Shown: piece by piece, positions 1-9,304 of the stretch | Position numbering within the stretch: the stretch's first letter is position 1 | How the letters are laid out: each line of letters begins with the position of its first letter | Origin: Okeanomitos corallinicola TIOX110 | GTDB taxonomy: Bacteria; Cyanobacteriota; Cyanobacteriia; Cyanobacteriales; Nostocaceae | DNA length: 64,000 nt | Assembly: GCF_038050375.1 (NCBI RefSeq) | Contig: NZ_CP150886.1 | Span: 3,327,318-3,391,317 of the forward strand | Direction of reading: 5' to 3' | Notes under the pieces: generated by a model | Databases searched by the model: none | What the model was told of the DNA's origin: nothing | What the model saw: the letters and a program-made list of their open reading frames with translations, nothing else | Translations under genes and position numbers: made by a program

Positions 1-1
1 G

Positions 2-265
2 GGAATGTTTGTTCAAAATGCAGTACCTTTCGCTCGAAAATCACAAGAATTACCTACCACAGTTCGTCAAAGTTTATCTGCTGAAGAATTAGCTTGGTTA
101 GATGCTGGTAATTTTGTGGAATTGGAATCTTTTACACCGCAAATGTTAATTAAAGTTCTACAAAGTGGTATTTCTGGAAGTTTGAATCTAGCAAGTCATG
201 ACAGTGATTTGATGTTAGTTGATGATTCAGGAAATGATATTTATATTGTGGAAAGTTTTGGATAA
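2..265 (+). CDS. Hypothetical protein, 5' end cut by window edge
   Basis: The reading frame is open to the left edge of the window, so this may be only the C-terminal part of a longer gene. An ATG sits at base 5, but no upstream sequence is available to judge it. The visible 86 residues are acidic and contain no membrane segment or signal peptide. They end in a beta-like stretch (DDSGNDIYIVESFG). I do not recognise the family. The next gene is convergent and lies 55 bp away. Confidence 0.5.
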   Translation, partial: GMFVQNAVPFARKSQELPTTVRQSLSAEELAWLDAGNFVELESFTPQMLIKVLQSGISGSLNLASHDSDLMLVDDSGNDIYIVESFG

Positions 266-319
266 GCACTCAGTTTATAGATAAAAAAAGACTTTCAAAT
301 CTGTTAACTATTATGACTT

Positions 320-1132
320 CTAAATTCTGCGAGAATAACTGTTTTTCATAGCTTCTACAAACTCATTTTCTTGCAAAATTGTGTACAGATTGACATCTTT
401 TTCTAATAAACAAGCATGGCCACTACTTGGTAAAATTACATTGTGAGCATTAGGTAAAATATCATTTAATCTTTGTATCTCACTCACAGAAGGTAATAAC
501 CGATCATTTCCTCCAGCAATTAATAATACTTCTTGCTTGAGTTTTTGTAGTTTTTCTTCTTCAATCTTAAACTCTCTTAACAAAGACAAGCGCCAATTTA
601 TCGTTTCTGCGGGTACAGAACGCATAGCTGCAAGCAATTTCTGGCGATCGCTATTAGATATTCTGGATAAAGACGCTAAAAATGGCAATAGACCTAATGC
701 ACCAACACTATAAAGCCATGACGGAACTACATTAGTTACTTGTGATATTGAAGTTAACCAAGACTGTAAATGAAAGGAAGAAGCAGGATTAACTAAAATA
801 ACACGTTTAAATAAATATGATGATTGAGTGACAATTTTCATAGCCAAACAACCCCCAAAAGACTCTCCACACAGGTAAACTGGACGATGAGAACTTTTTT
901 CTAACTCTGCGTGAATTAAGTCTAAAACATTTCTGGTTAAGACATCCCAGCTACTTAGGTCTTGTTTGGGAATAGTCAAACAACGGATATCAAAACCCAG
1001 TTCCAACTTAGCAGTTTGCGATCGCAGTAGTTCCCCAGTTCCATCCATTCCTGGTAAATATATAAACAATGGATATTCTGGTTTTACGTGATTGGGAGTT
1101 AAAAAACAAGGTTTTAGTTCAAATGCCGTCAT
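320..1132 (-). CDS. Alpha/beta hydrolase (esterase/thioesterase-like)
   Basis: This is a 270-residue single-domain alpha/beta hydrolase. An oxyanion-hole segment LPGMDGTG is at about residues 26-33. The nucleophile elbow GESFGG puts the catalytic Ser near residue 91. A late GGNDRLLP acid segment and SSGHACLLE supply the Asp and His of the triad. The LPGMDGTG motif resembles the hydrolase half of plant and cyanobacterial phytyl-ester-synthase-like proteins. The acyltransferase half of those proteins is absent, so the substrate is unknown. There is no signal peptide, which points to the cytoplasm. It stands alone, with about 870 bp of non-coding DNA upstream. Confidence 0.75.
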   Translation of the reverse strand: MTAFELKPCFLTPNHVKPEYPLFIYLPGMDGTGELLRSQTAKLELGFDIRCLTIPKQDLSSWDVLTRNVLDLIHAELEKSSHRPVYLCGESFGGCLAMKIVTQSSYLFKRVILVNPASSFHLQSWLTSISQVTNVVPSWLYSVGALGLLPFLASLSRISNSDRQKLLAAMRSVPAETINWRLSLLREFKIEEEKLQKLKQEVLLIAGGNDRLLPSVSEIQRLNDILPNAHNVILPSSGHACLLEKDVNLYTILQENEFVEAMKNSYSRRI

Positions 1133-2004
1133 ATTACCAACATATCTACAAGACCTTGTTTAACTGTACCTTTTTACTAGCAATTATGGGGAGATGGGAA
1201 ATTAAATAACCCAATAACTAATGACTAATAACTAATAACTGCTGACTAAAATCAGCTTTTCCAGATAAAAAAATATTCACTCTGAAACCATGATTACAGA
1301 TTTTAGTAAAGTTTGAATGAATTATATATAAATAAGTGCAATCGCTTAACAGAACCTTCACATACTAAGTCAAGATTGCCCATTAGTAATTAGTCAAGGT
1401 GATTTCCTTTAACCTATTACCTGTTGTCATTGCCAGAAACTACCATCAAAATCAAGGTATCCATCAAGCTATTGAATGTTCAATAAATAGAATTAGACCA
1501 AAATGATCACTATTTGGAGGACTATGAGAGTGTCTAGTTAAATGAGTATAACAACGGACAAAAAAATTAGGAAATCAATTCATCATCAAACTCAGTCCAC
1601 CATAGAGTTTTATTCCTAAATTCTGACTCCTAATATATAATTTTGTGCAAAAAATCGCAGCTTTTCTTGACGTAAATTTTACATTTCTTTACTAGAATTC
1701 CCTACATTTTTAGGTAGAAATGTATAAATCAGAGATTTAGCTTTATTTACTGAGTTGTACCCAGTGTATTTTCAGTGTTGCAATTACAGTAAAAATATCT
1801 TTCAAGATCATCACTCACAACAATTATGTCTAGTTTGGGGATAAATTATCTCTATTTCTAAATCTGACAAAATATTTATTGAGGTGAGAAATTTGCTACT
1901 ATTAAGTCATTGTTTGAAAAAATAGTTGCAATATTATATAATTGCGTGGTTTTGCCGGATTAACTAACCAAGAAAACTGTTTAATAATTTGCTTTTTATT
2001 TTGT
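1133..2004. other. Long intergenic region upstream of metG
   Basis: No convincing gene lies here. Bases 1205-1245 hold a degenerate heptamer run (variants of TAACTAA). A GGAGG followed by a five-codon frame (ATG at 1524, stop ending 1541) looks like a ribosome binding site with a tiny ORF, but nothing supports its use. The segment next to metG is very AT-rich and probably contains its promoter; I cannot pick a clear -35/-10 pair. Confidence 0.5.
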
Positions 2005-3606
2005 ATGAATCTAACGAATAAAACATCAAAAACCTTTGCCCTGACCACACCTCTATACTATGTAAATGACGTTCCCCACATTGGTAGTGCCTATACCACA
2101 ATGGCAGCGGATGCAGTAGCCAGATTTCAACGCTTGTTAGGAAATCAAGTCCTACTAATTACGGGTACAGACGAACATGGTCAAAAAATTGAGCGTTCAG
2201 CCGCTAATTTAGGAAAACCACCACAAGAATTTTGTGATCAAATTGTACCTAGTTTTATTAATTTATGGGAAGTTCTTAACATTCAATATGATCGTTTTAG
2301 TCGCACCACAGCTTTAAAGCATCACACAATTGTTAAAGAATTCTTCCAGCGAGTTTGGGAAAATGGTGACATCTACCAAGGACAACAAAAAGGTTGGTAC
2401 TGCGTCTCCTGTGAAGAATTTAAAGAAGAACGAGAACTGCTAGATGGTAAACGCTGTCCTGTACATACTACCAAAGAAGTAGAGTGGCGGGATGAGCAAA
2501 ACTACTTTTTCCGTTTATCGAAATATCAAACCCAGTTAGAAGAATTTTACCAATCTCACCCAGATTTTATTCAGCCAGTTGCTCGCCGTAATGAAGTTTA
2601 TAACTTTGTTAATCAAGGTTTACAAGACTTTTCTATTTCGCGGGTAAATGTTGATTGGGGTTTTCCAGTACCTGTAGATCCTAAACATACCCTATACGTT
2701 TGGTTTGATGCCTTATTAGCTTACGTCACAGCATTACTAGAAACAGATGCAGAACCAACTTTAGCCAATGCTTTAGAAAAATGGTGGCCAATTAATCTAC
2801 ACCTGATCGGTAAAGATATATTGCGGTTTCATGCTGTTTACTGGCCTGCCATGTTGATGTCAGCTGGTCTACCCTTACCAGAACGAGTATTTGGACACGG
2901 ATTTTTAACTAAAGATGGGCAAAAAATGGGTAAAACTCTAGGTAATACCCTTGATCCCGTAGCCTTAGTCCAAAGTTATGGTAGTGATGCAGTTCGTTAT
3001 TACTTCCTTAAGGAAATCGAATTTGGCAAGGATGGCGATTTTAATGAAACTAGGTTCATTAATGTTCTCAATGCAGATTTAGCAAATGATTTAGGTAATT
3101 TGTTAAATCGCACCCTGAACATGGTGAAAAAATACTGCGCTAGTCAAGTACCTTCAGTTGATCCACAACAGATTCCCGCAGAGAATCCTTTAAAAGCGAT
3201 CGGCTCAAAATTGGGGGATAAGGTCAAACAAGCTTATACAAATTTAGCTTTTAATGAAGCCTGTCATACAGTTTTGTCACTGGTACAAGCTAGTAATAAG
3301 TTTATAGATGACCAAGCACCTTGGACATTATATAAACAGGGAAAACAGGAAGAATTAGAAATCGTTCTATACACGGTTCTGGAATCGGTAAGACTAGCCG
3401 CTTATCTTTTATCTCCTATCATTCCCAATATCAGCAGTGACATCTATCAACAACTGGGCTGGGGAATCAATTTTAACAATCAAACAGAAAGTTCAAATCT
3501 CGCGCCTTTTGCTGCCCATGCAGTGTGGGGCTTGCTATCAGATAAACAAGAGTTAGGTCAACCCCAACCAATTTTTAAACGTATAGAATTACCAAACAAC
3601 GATTAG
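2005..3606 (+). CDS. metG: Methionyl-tRNA synthetase
   Basis: The enzyme charges tRNA-Met with methionine in the cytoplasm. From the ATG at 2005 it has 533 residues. The class I signature HIGS is at residues 25-28 and the KMSKS-type loop appears as KMGKT near residue 310. A zinc-knuckle pattern with Cys at about 133, 136 and 151 plus His154 lies in the connective-peptide insert. The frame extends upstream to a TTG at 1942, but those 21 extra residues precede the family's normal N-terminus, so I prefer 2005. There is no C-terminal tRNA-binding domain, as in the short bacterial form. Confidence 0.96.
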   Translation: MNLTNKTSKTFALTTPLYYVNDVPHIGSAYTTMAADAVARFQRLLGNQVLLITGTDEHGQKIERSAANLGKPPQEFCDQIVPSFINLWEVLNIQYDRFSRTTALKHHTIVKEFFQRVWENGDIYQGQQKGWYCVSCEEFKEERELLDGKRCPVHTTKEVEWRDEQNYFFRLSKYQTQLEEFYQSHPDFIQPVARRNEVYNFVNQGLQDFSISRVNVDWGFPVPVDPKHTLYVWFDALLAYVTALLETDAEPTLANALEKWWPINLHLIGKDILRFHAVYWPAMLMSAGLPLPERVFGHGFLTKDGQKMGKTLGNTLDPVALVQSYGSDAVRYYFLKEIEFGKDGDFNETRFINVLNADLANDLGNLLNRTLNMVKKYCASQVPSVDPQQIPAENPLKAIGSKLGDKVKQAYTNLAFNEACHTVLSLVQASNKFIDDQAPWTLYKQGKQEELEIVLYTVLESVRLAAYLLSPIIPNISSDIYQQLGWGINFNNQTESSNLAPFAAHAVWGLLSDKQELGQPQPIFKRIELPNND

Positions 3607-3761
3607 CAATTTTCTTTTTTGATTGACTTTAAAAACTGCATCGGGGCTGAATTTTTAATTTAATTAGTCCCGGTCAATTATCATAAGCTACTTCTCACAC
3701 AAGTATGTAAAAGTTAATGATTTCTATCGGCAATAACATGGATAACAACCGAGGTATGACA

Positions 3762-4394
3762 ATGATATTGAGTAATTTGGAAAATGACTCTATTTTTTCG
3801 CCAGAACAGGTTTTAGAAAATCGGGGTCGTGTCGCTATTTTCATTGATGGGTCAAACTTATTCTATGCTGCACTGCAACTAGGAATAGAAATAGATTACA
3901 CTAAGCTTCTATGCCGACTCACAGGTGGTTCTAGATTATTGCGGGCTTTCTTCTACACTGGTGTAGATCGAACCAATGAAAAACAGCAGGGTTTTCTGTT
4001 GTGGATGCGTCGTAATGGTTATCGAGTCATAGCTAAAGACTTAGTGCAACTACCAGACGGCTCAAAAAAAGCCAACCTAGATGTAGAAATAGCTGTAGAT
4101 ATGATGGCTTTAGTAGATTCCTATGATACAGCAGTTTTGGTGAGCGGTGATGGCGATTTGGCTTACGCTGTTAATTCCGTCAGTTATCGTGGTGTAAGAG
4201 TGGAAGTAGTGAGTTTACGATCCATGACCAGTGATAGCTTAATTAACGTTAGCGATCGCTACATTGATTTAGAAGCCATAAAAGAAGACATTCAAAAAAC
4301 ACCCCGTCAAAGTTATCCCTACAGATCATTATCTAGTATGGGTTTCCTAGACGATCATAGAGATAGTCAAGGACATTTAGAAATACCAGAATAA
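3762..4394 (+). CDS. LabA-like NYN domain protein
   Basis: This NYN (PIN-like) domain protein has predicted RNase-type acidic residues: IFIDGSN near the N-terminus, ANLDVEIAVDMM in the middle and VLVSGDGDL later. LabA of Synechococcus, a family member, affects clock output; other members are uncharacterised. The start is uncertain. The frame has in-phase ATGs at 3717, 3738, 3756 and 3762, and the one at 3762 has GAGG seven bases upstream, so I chose it (210 residues). The stop overlaps the next start by one base (TAATG), so translation is probably coupled to the LptC gene. A second NYN gene lies at 45765-46286. Confidence 0.8.
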   Translation: MILSNLENDSIFSPEQVLENRGRVAIFIDGSNLFYAALQLGIEIDYTKLLCRLTGGSRLLRAFFYTGVDRTNEKQQGFLLWMRRNGYRVIAKDLVQLPDGSKKANLDVEIAVDMMALVDSYDTAVLVSGDGDLAYAVNSVSYRGVRVEVVSLRSMTSDSLINVSDRYIDLEAIKEDIQKTPRQSYPYRSLSSMGFLDDHRDSQGHLEIPE

Positions 4395-5629
4395 TGCAAA
4401 ATCAACAAGGTAGGAAAAATTGGGGAGAAAATCCAAAACTTCAGAGGGGAAGTAAATCTCATTCCCCCCAACATTATTCAGTTGATAATTTTCGATTGTC
4501 ACTAAATTTATATTTTCTGCCTTTGACTTTGTTATTATTAGTTGGATTATTTTCCTGCGGTAATCCACCTTCCCAAAAACCAAATCAAGATAATTCAGCC
4601 ACAAAAGATACAGATAGTAAATTAACCTTTTTTGGTGTGGCTTTAGAACAGTTTGATGAACAAGGCCGACCAATTTGGAAGGTAAAAGCTCAACAAGCAA
4701 AATATACTAGAGAGCAAGAAATTGGAGAAGCTAAAAACCCTGAAGGTGAACTTTATCAAGATGGTAAAATAGTTTATACAATAAAAGCAGAAACAGCCGA
4801 TATTAAACAAGATGGTAAGCAACTATTACTAAAGGGTAAAATTTTAGCTCAAGACCCTCGCACTGGCGTAACTTTAAGAGGGAATGAATTAGAATGGCGA
4901 CCTGAAGAAGATTTATTAATTGTTCGTAATCAGCTTAATGGTAGTCACAAACAATTAAAGGCAGTTGCCCAAGAAGCCAGAGTAAAAACCCGTGAACAGC
5001 GGGTGGATTTCTCTGGAAAAGTAGTTGCTATATCTGCTGATCCACCATTGCAAATACGAACAGAGAGTTTAACTTGGCAAGTTAAAGAAGAAAAATTAAT
5101 TGGCGATCGCCCTATTGAAATCAACCGTTATCAAGATAATAAAATCACAGATCGTGGTCGTGGCAACAGTGCCGAAATTAATTTAAAAACTAAAATTGCT
5201 ACCCTGCAACCAAAAGCCCAGCTAGAGTTAATCAATCCACCTATGCAGATCACCAGTAACTCTATGACCTGGGATATAAAGCAAGAAATAGTCAAAACCA
5301 ATGCCTCTGTACGTGTATTTCACAAAGCGGAAAATGTCACCGTAACAGGTAATCAAGCAGAAATGAAAATTCCACAAAAAATCGTTTATTTAACAGGTAA
5401 CGTGAATGCGTTGGGGAAAAACAATCAGTCTCTCAAATCCAATCAACTCACCTGGAATTTAGACCAAAAATTACTAGAAGCAAAAGGCAATGTGTTTTAC
5501 ACTCAAGTTGAACCACCATTAAAATTTCAAGGTACAACCGCAGTCGGTAACTTAGAAACAGAAAATATAGTTGTGAAAGGTGGCGGTTCAGGTAAAAGAG
5601 TGGTCACAGAAATTATTCCCCAAGATTAG
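4394..5629 (+). CDS. lptC: LptC/OstA-like lipoprotein, LPS export
   Basis: This is a large LptC-type protein of 411 residues. After about 35 polar residues comes a hydrophobic segment ending in a lipobox-like GLFSC (Cys near residue 55), so it is probably a lipoprotein or membrane-anchored on the periplasmic side. The rest is a repeating beta-strand pattern typical of LptC/OstA jellyrolls (LTFFGVALEQFDEQGRPIW, then several strand pairs). It is longer than the E. coli LptC because the OstA-like repeats are multiplied. Its role would be to carry lipopolysaccharide from the inner-membrane LptBFG complex toward the outer membrane. It is translationally coupled to the upstream NYN gene. Confidence 0.8.
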   Translation: MQNQQGRKNWGENPKLQRGSKSHSPQHYSVDNFRLSLNLYFLPLTLLLLVGLFSCGNPPSQKPNQDNSATKDTDSKLTFFGVALEQFDEQGRPIWKVKAQQAKYTREQEIGEAKNPEGELYQDGKIVYTIKAETADIKQDGKQLLLKGKILAQDPRTGVTLRGNELEWRPEEDLLIVRNQLNGSHKQLKAVAQEARVKTREQRVDFSGKVVAISADPPLQIRTESLTWQVKEEKLIGDRPIEINRYQDNKITDRGRGNSAEINLKTKIATLQPKAQLELINPPMQITSNSMTWDIKQEIVKTNASVRVFHKAENVTVTGNQAEMKIPQKIVYLTGNVNALGKNNQSLKSNQLTWNLDQKLLEAKGNVFYTQVEPPLKFQGTTAVGNLETENIVVKGGGSGKRVVTEIIPQD

Positions 5630-5670
5630 GGGAGAGGGGGAGAAGGAGAGCAGGGGGAAATGACTAATGA

Positions 5671-6993
5671 CTAACCACCATACAAAATTTGATTACGACT
5701 AGGTACACCTAATTTTGGTAAGGAATTTTTAGGTGAGTGGGATGTGAGGGAGCTAGGAACACCAGTAGCAACTTGTAATTGTTTAACCAGATGTTGCAAG
5801 AGCTTATCCTGTTCATTTCTAAAACTGGAAACTTGATAACCACGATTGATAATCGCAAACCAAACCAAACCGCGATCGCGTGTAGGTAAAACACCAGCTA
5901 AAGCACTGACATCACTGAGAGTTCCAGTTTTCATCACAGTAGCAGAGGGCATATCTCTGTACTGCATTGTACCTCGTTGATCCAAACCCGAAGTAGGGAA
6001 CAAATCAGCCAAATTCAAATTATGTGCAGATGCTTCTCGTTGTAAAGCCATAAACATAGCACAGACGGCTCTAGGAGAAATACGGTTTTCTCTGCCCAAA
6101 CCAGAACCATTAATTAACTGGATTTCTGGTTGTGGAACCATGGCCAGTTTAGCAGCAGTAGATTTAACCACATCTGCCCCTCCCACAGACTGGGCTAACA
6201 TCTCAGCTATATCGTTGTTACTGTAAACATTCATCTCCTTAATTAACTGCTTTAAAGGTAAAGATAGATGACGGATTAGTGTAGTTTGTTTTGGGTTGGG
6301 CTGTGTTACAACTTTAACCGTACCATTAATGACAACTTGGGGTTTAGGAGTTCCCTTAGCCATTCTGGAGTATTGGTAAATGACAGAACGATTCCAACTT
6401 TTGTGATTTAAAGCCTGTTTAAGTAATTGACCAGCTACAGCAGGATTGCCATAGAAATTCATCGCAAAATTACCAGTTATAACTAAATTCCCTTTTACCT
6501 GCTTAATACCGATTTTATTGAGAGCATTACCAACAGCGATCGCCTCCTCTCCTACAAACATAGGATCACCACCACCAGTAATCACCAAATCACCATTGAC
6601 TACACCGTTAACTATTGGGCCTGTAGCACTAACCAAAGTCTCAAATTGATGATTCGGACCCAAGATTTTAAAAGCAGCCAAAGAAGTGGCCACCTTAGTT
6701 AAAGAAGCCGCAGGTAAAGGAATAGTCCCTTGGTGATTAGCTATTAACATTGGCCCAGACTGTAACCAAATACCCTGAGACTTGAGTAAATCTTGATTTA
6801 CCAACTTAGAACTCATCAAGTTTTTGAGATATTCCTGTACTGTCATAGCTCCGGCTGGGTTCGGATCAGGGGCAATGACAAAGCCAGGGCTACTTTGCCA
6901 AGCCAATGCGTCGAGAGCATTTACAGGTTGAATTTTGACCCCAGCCATATCTAGCCAAAGTGAAACCAAACCTGAACCTAATAATTCCAGCAT
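5671..6993 (-). CDS. dacB: D-alanyl-D-alanine carboxypeptidase, PBP4 family (S13)
   Basis: A 440-residue peptidase of family S13 that trims or hydrolyses peptidoglycan cross-links in the periplasm. The three penicillin-binding motifs are present: SLTK (catalytic Ser near residue 97), YSNN (SxN box) and MKTGT (KTG box). The long insertion between the first two motifs, containing GDLVITGGGDP, is typical of PBP4. The N-terminus is hydrophobic and may act as an uncleaved signal, but it lacks a strong positively charged n-region, so an upstream start cannot be excluded. It faces the lptC gene, with 41 bp between stops. Confidence 0.88.
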   Translation of the reverse strand: MLELLGSGLVSLWLDMAGVKIQPVNALDALAWQSSPGFVIAPDPNPAGAMTVQEYLKNLMSSKLVNQDLLKSQGIWLQSGPMLIANHQGTIPLPAASLTKVATSLAAFKILGPNHQFETLVSATGPIVNGVVNGDLVITGGGDPMFVGEEAIAVGNALNKIGIKQVKGNLVITGNFAMNFYGNPAVAGQLLKQALNHKSWNRSVIYQYSRMAKGTPKPQVVINGTVKVVTQPNPKQTTLIRHLSLPLKQLIKEMNVYSNNDIAEMLAQSVGGADVVKSTAAKLAMVPQPEIQLINGSGLGRENRISPRAVCAMFMALQREASAHNLNLADLFPTSGLDQRGTMQYRDMPSATVMKTGTLSDVSALAGVLPTRDRGLVWFAIINRGYQVSSFRNEQDKLLQHLVKQLQVATGVPSSLTSHSPKNSLPKLGVPSRNQILYGG

Positions 6994-7179
6994 CTTTAAT
7001 TCCTCTATCTTTGTTCAAACATCTAGACGAATGGTTTACCATTATCTAATTTTTGATTTTCAGTTTTTACGATCTCAAAAGTTAGTGAGCAGGAAAACTC
7101 AATCATTAACAGTCATTAGTCATTGGTCATTGGTTATTGGTTATTTTATTCTTCTCTATGACCTGTTCCCTACAACCAA

Positions 7180-8262
7180 TCACTTTCTTTCTGGATGGGC
7201 TGTTTCCTCTGGTGTAGGGAAACCTAACTCATTAATTGTGGCAATCATCTGATACAAGCGACCTAAATCTCGTTGATTAAAGTAAAAAACAAGACGAGGT
7301 AAATCAGATGTTTCATCTTGCCCTTCTGCTGGTAAGATCTGACTTTTTTCAATTTTTCCTTGTACGAGAATGTCACTAAATTGATCGTTTAGTTGTGCTA
7401 CCAAAGCATCTGATAACTCATGCCTGAGACGAACCACAAATTGATCACCGACATATCTGCTAGAGTGATAAACCTGGTAAAAATGGGTAATGGCGTGACA
7501 AGCCACTTCTAAATTATCTGTAACCGTGTAAAGGCTGGGATCTTCTGGACTGACAAGACCTTTTTCGACCAACTGCCGGTTAATATATTTACTCCAAGAG
7601 TGCCAATAATCACCACCAGGATGATCAATTAACACCAAAGGAACTGGGCCAAATTTACCAGTTTGGCTTAATGTCATACATTCAAAAGCTTCATCTTGAG
7701 TACCAAAGCCCCCAGGAAATAAAGCCACAGCATCGCTTTCTTTGAGGAGAAAGAGCTTACGGGTAAAGAAATATTTAAAATGAATGAGCTTAGGATCACC
7801 GTCAATAAAAGGGTTAGCTTCTTGCTCAAAAGGCAGCTGAATATTTAAACCGAAAGAATTATCTCGTCCTGCACCTTCTTGACCGGCTTGCATAATACCA
7901 CCACCACCGCCTGTCATCACCATAAAGCCCAGTTGAGATATAGCACGGGCAAATTGAACTGCCATTTTATATTCAGGGGTTTCTGGTGCTAAACGAGCAG
8001 AACCAAAGATAGTTACTTTACGGATGTGACGATAACCATAAAAAAGTTGAAAGCCTTGCTCCATATCAACAAGGGACGCAGATAATATTTTCCAATCAAG
8101 ACGCTCTATTTCACTATCTGCTAGACGCAGTATAGTGGTTAAAGCTTGCTGAATAAATTGCCGATGCTTTAAAGTTGGTAAGCGATCTATTAATTCAGCG
8201 ATATCAGCTTGCAGAGATTCTAATGTTTCAAACGGCACTTTAGATGTCATGAGAACTGCCAT
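7180..8262 (-). CDS. LOG-family nucleotide-binding protein
   Basis: The central domain carries both LOG signatures: GGGGGIMQAG at about residues 118-127 and PGGFGTQDE at 183-191. LOG proteins release cytokinin bases from riboside monophosphates in plants; many bacterial members are nucleotide phosphoribohydrolases of uncertain role and were long mislabelled lysine decarboxylases. About 75 helical residues precede the core and about 100 follow it, so it is longer than the minimal LOG enzyme (about 190 residues). It appears cytoplasmic and monocistronic. Confidence 0.82.
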   Translation of the reverse strand: MAVLMTSKVPFETLESLQADIAELIDRLPTLKHRQFIQQALTTILRLADSEIERLDWKILSASLVDMEQGFQLFYGYRHIRKVTIFGSARLAPETPEYKMAVQFARAISQLGFMVMTGGGGGIMQAGQEGAGRDNSFGLNIQLPFEQEANPFIDGDPKLIHFKYFFTRKLFLLKESDAVALFPGGFGTQDEAFECMTLSQTGKFGPVPLVLIDHPGGDYWHSWSKYINRQLVEKGLVSPEDPSLYTVTDNLEVACHAITHFYQVYHSSRYVGDQFVVRLRHELSDALVAQLNDQFSDILVQGKIEKSQILPAEGQDETSDLPRLVFYFNQRDLGRLYQMIATINELGFPTPEETAHPERK

Positions 8263-8357
8263 AACAATGGCACTATATTTTATCTAAATTTTGTTTATGT
8301 GTTGCCAACTTTGGGCATAAACACCAATTAAATAGGTTGGTGTTCAAAATTATCGCT

Positions 8358-8492
8358 ATGAAAACCCAAAAAGCAAAAAGCAATCTTGAGGAGGGTTTGA
8401 GGAATTTTACCTTTCATGATTTAGGTTCTGCTGAACAAACCTCAAACCTTGATAAATTAGTAGGTGTGGAATATCTAGTTTTTTATAGATAG
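8358..8492 (+). pseudogene. Small ORF, possible integrase remnant
   Basis: A 44-codon frame starts at the ATG at 8358. Its middle reads GLRNFTFHDL, which resembles the segment before the HxxR box of tyrosine recombinases (FHDLRHT), but the R and the rest of the catalytic domain are missing. The flanking sequence has an inverted repeat (GGTTTGAGG near 8394, CCTCAAACC near 8441). It may be a decayed fragment or a chance frame. The surrounding gap 8263-8591 otherwise holds nothing I can name. Confidence 0.2.
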
Positions 8493-8591
8493 ATTTTCCA
8501 GAGACGCAGAGCATCTCTGAAACTTGCTTAATGATGTTCACCTAACATTAAAGCCAATGGAGAACTAAATTAAATTTGTCCCCCAGGGGGT

Positions 8592-8915
8592 TTAAAGATG
8601 TTTTTCCAAAGTGCTAGCTAGGGTAGTTTTAGGAACAGCACCTACTACCGTATCCACTTTCTGCCCGTCTTTAAAAATCATTAATGTGGGAATACTGCGG
8701 ATACCGAACCTACCAGCAACACCGGGATTGTCATCAGTGTTGACTTTTACTACTTTGAGTTTTCCTTCATACTGAGTAGCAATTTCCTCAACAACGGGAG
8801 CAACCATACGGCAAGGACCGCACCAGGGAGCCCAAAAGTCAACTAAAACGGGTATTTCGCTTTGGATAACTTCTTGCTCAAATTTATCATCCGTAACACT
8901 TTCAGCTGCTGACAT
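8592..8915 (-). CDS. trxA: Thioredoxin (m-type)
   Basis: A classic 107-residue thioredoxin, a cytoplasmic dithiol reductant that in cyanobacteria is driven by ferredoxin-thioredoxin reductase or NTR. The active site WCGPC occupies residues 31-35, with the conserved Asp26 in VDFWAPW and the cis-proline loop IPTLMIF. Length and motifs match the abundant m-type enzyme. It lies downstream of the Yfr1 gene and guaB3 on the same strand, an arrangement known in other cyanobacteria. Confidence 0.96.
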   Translation of the reverse strand: MSAAESVTDDKFEQEVIQSEIPVLVDFWAPWCGPCRMVAPVVEEIATQYEGKLKVVKVNTDDNPGVAGRFGIRSIPTLMIFKDGQKVDTVVGAVPKTTLASTLEKHL

Positions 8916-9087
8916 TGCTAAAAACCTTTAACTACTATATTTCTGACTTTTGTGAAAATTCTACCATAGCAAAAAGGTCAGCTTAGAAAGGAAAAATGTA
9001 CATTTGCAAAGAAGTTTAGATTAGAACTGGTTAACTTCCAGCCCCGAACAGATTTTTTGTATTTTACTGTCACCAGTCACTTACTAT

Positions 9088-9161
9088 AAAAAAGGAACCG
9101 CCCGAACTGTAGTCCGGGCGGAGTGTGGTGTGAGGAGTGAACGGAAACATACGTCTCCGCT
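9088..9161 (-). ncRNA. yfr1: Yfr1 small regulatory RNA
   Basis: On the minus strand the segment reads as a short stem (CGGAGA/UUUCCG), then a single-stranded stretch containing ACUCCUCACACC, then a GC-rich hairpin CCGCCCG/CGGGCGG (9098-9104 with 9115-9121) followed by UUCCUUUUUU. The unpaired ACUCCUCACACC between two stem-loops is the signature of Yfr1, a trans-acting sRNA of cyanobacteria that targets outer-membrane porin mRNAs in Prochlorococcus and is needed under stress in Synechococcus. A TACAAT -10 box (9168-9173) gives a start near 9161. Its place between guaB and trxA is also the known one. The ends are estimated. Confidence 0.9.
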
Positions 9162-9167
9162 ATCTCT

Positions 9168-9173
9168 ATTGTA
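9168..9173 (-). promoter_or_regulatory. -10 box of yfr1
   Basis: TACAAT on the minus strand lies seven bases before the predicted Yfr1 start. No good -35 hexamer is visible 17 bp further up. Confidence 0.5.
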
Positions 9174-9304
9174 GGCGACAGATGTGATTTTTCCAGTCAT
9201 TCTTAACAGATTGCTGGAAAAAGTTTTTGGTTAGTTGTTAGGGGAATAAGGTAAGAGTCAAGAGGCAAAAGTTATTTTTTTGACTTTTGAACTTTTGACT
9301 TGGT

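Noticed and set aside
1524-1541. Five-codon leader peptide behind GGAGG
   Set aside because: No downstream attenuator or linked biosynthetic gene; metG starts 460 bp further on.
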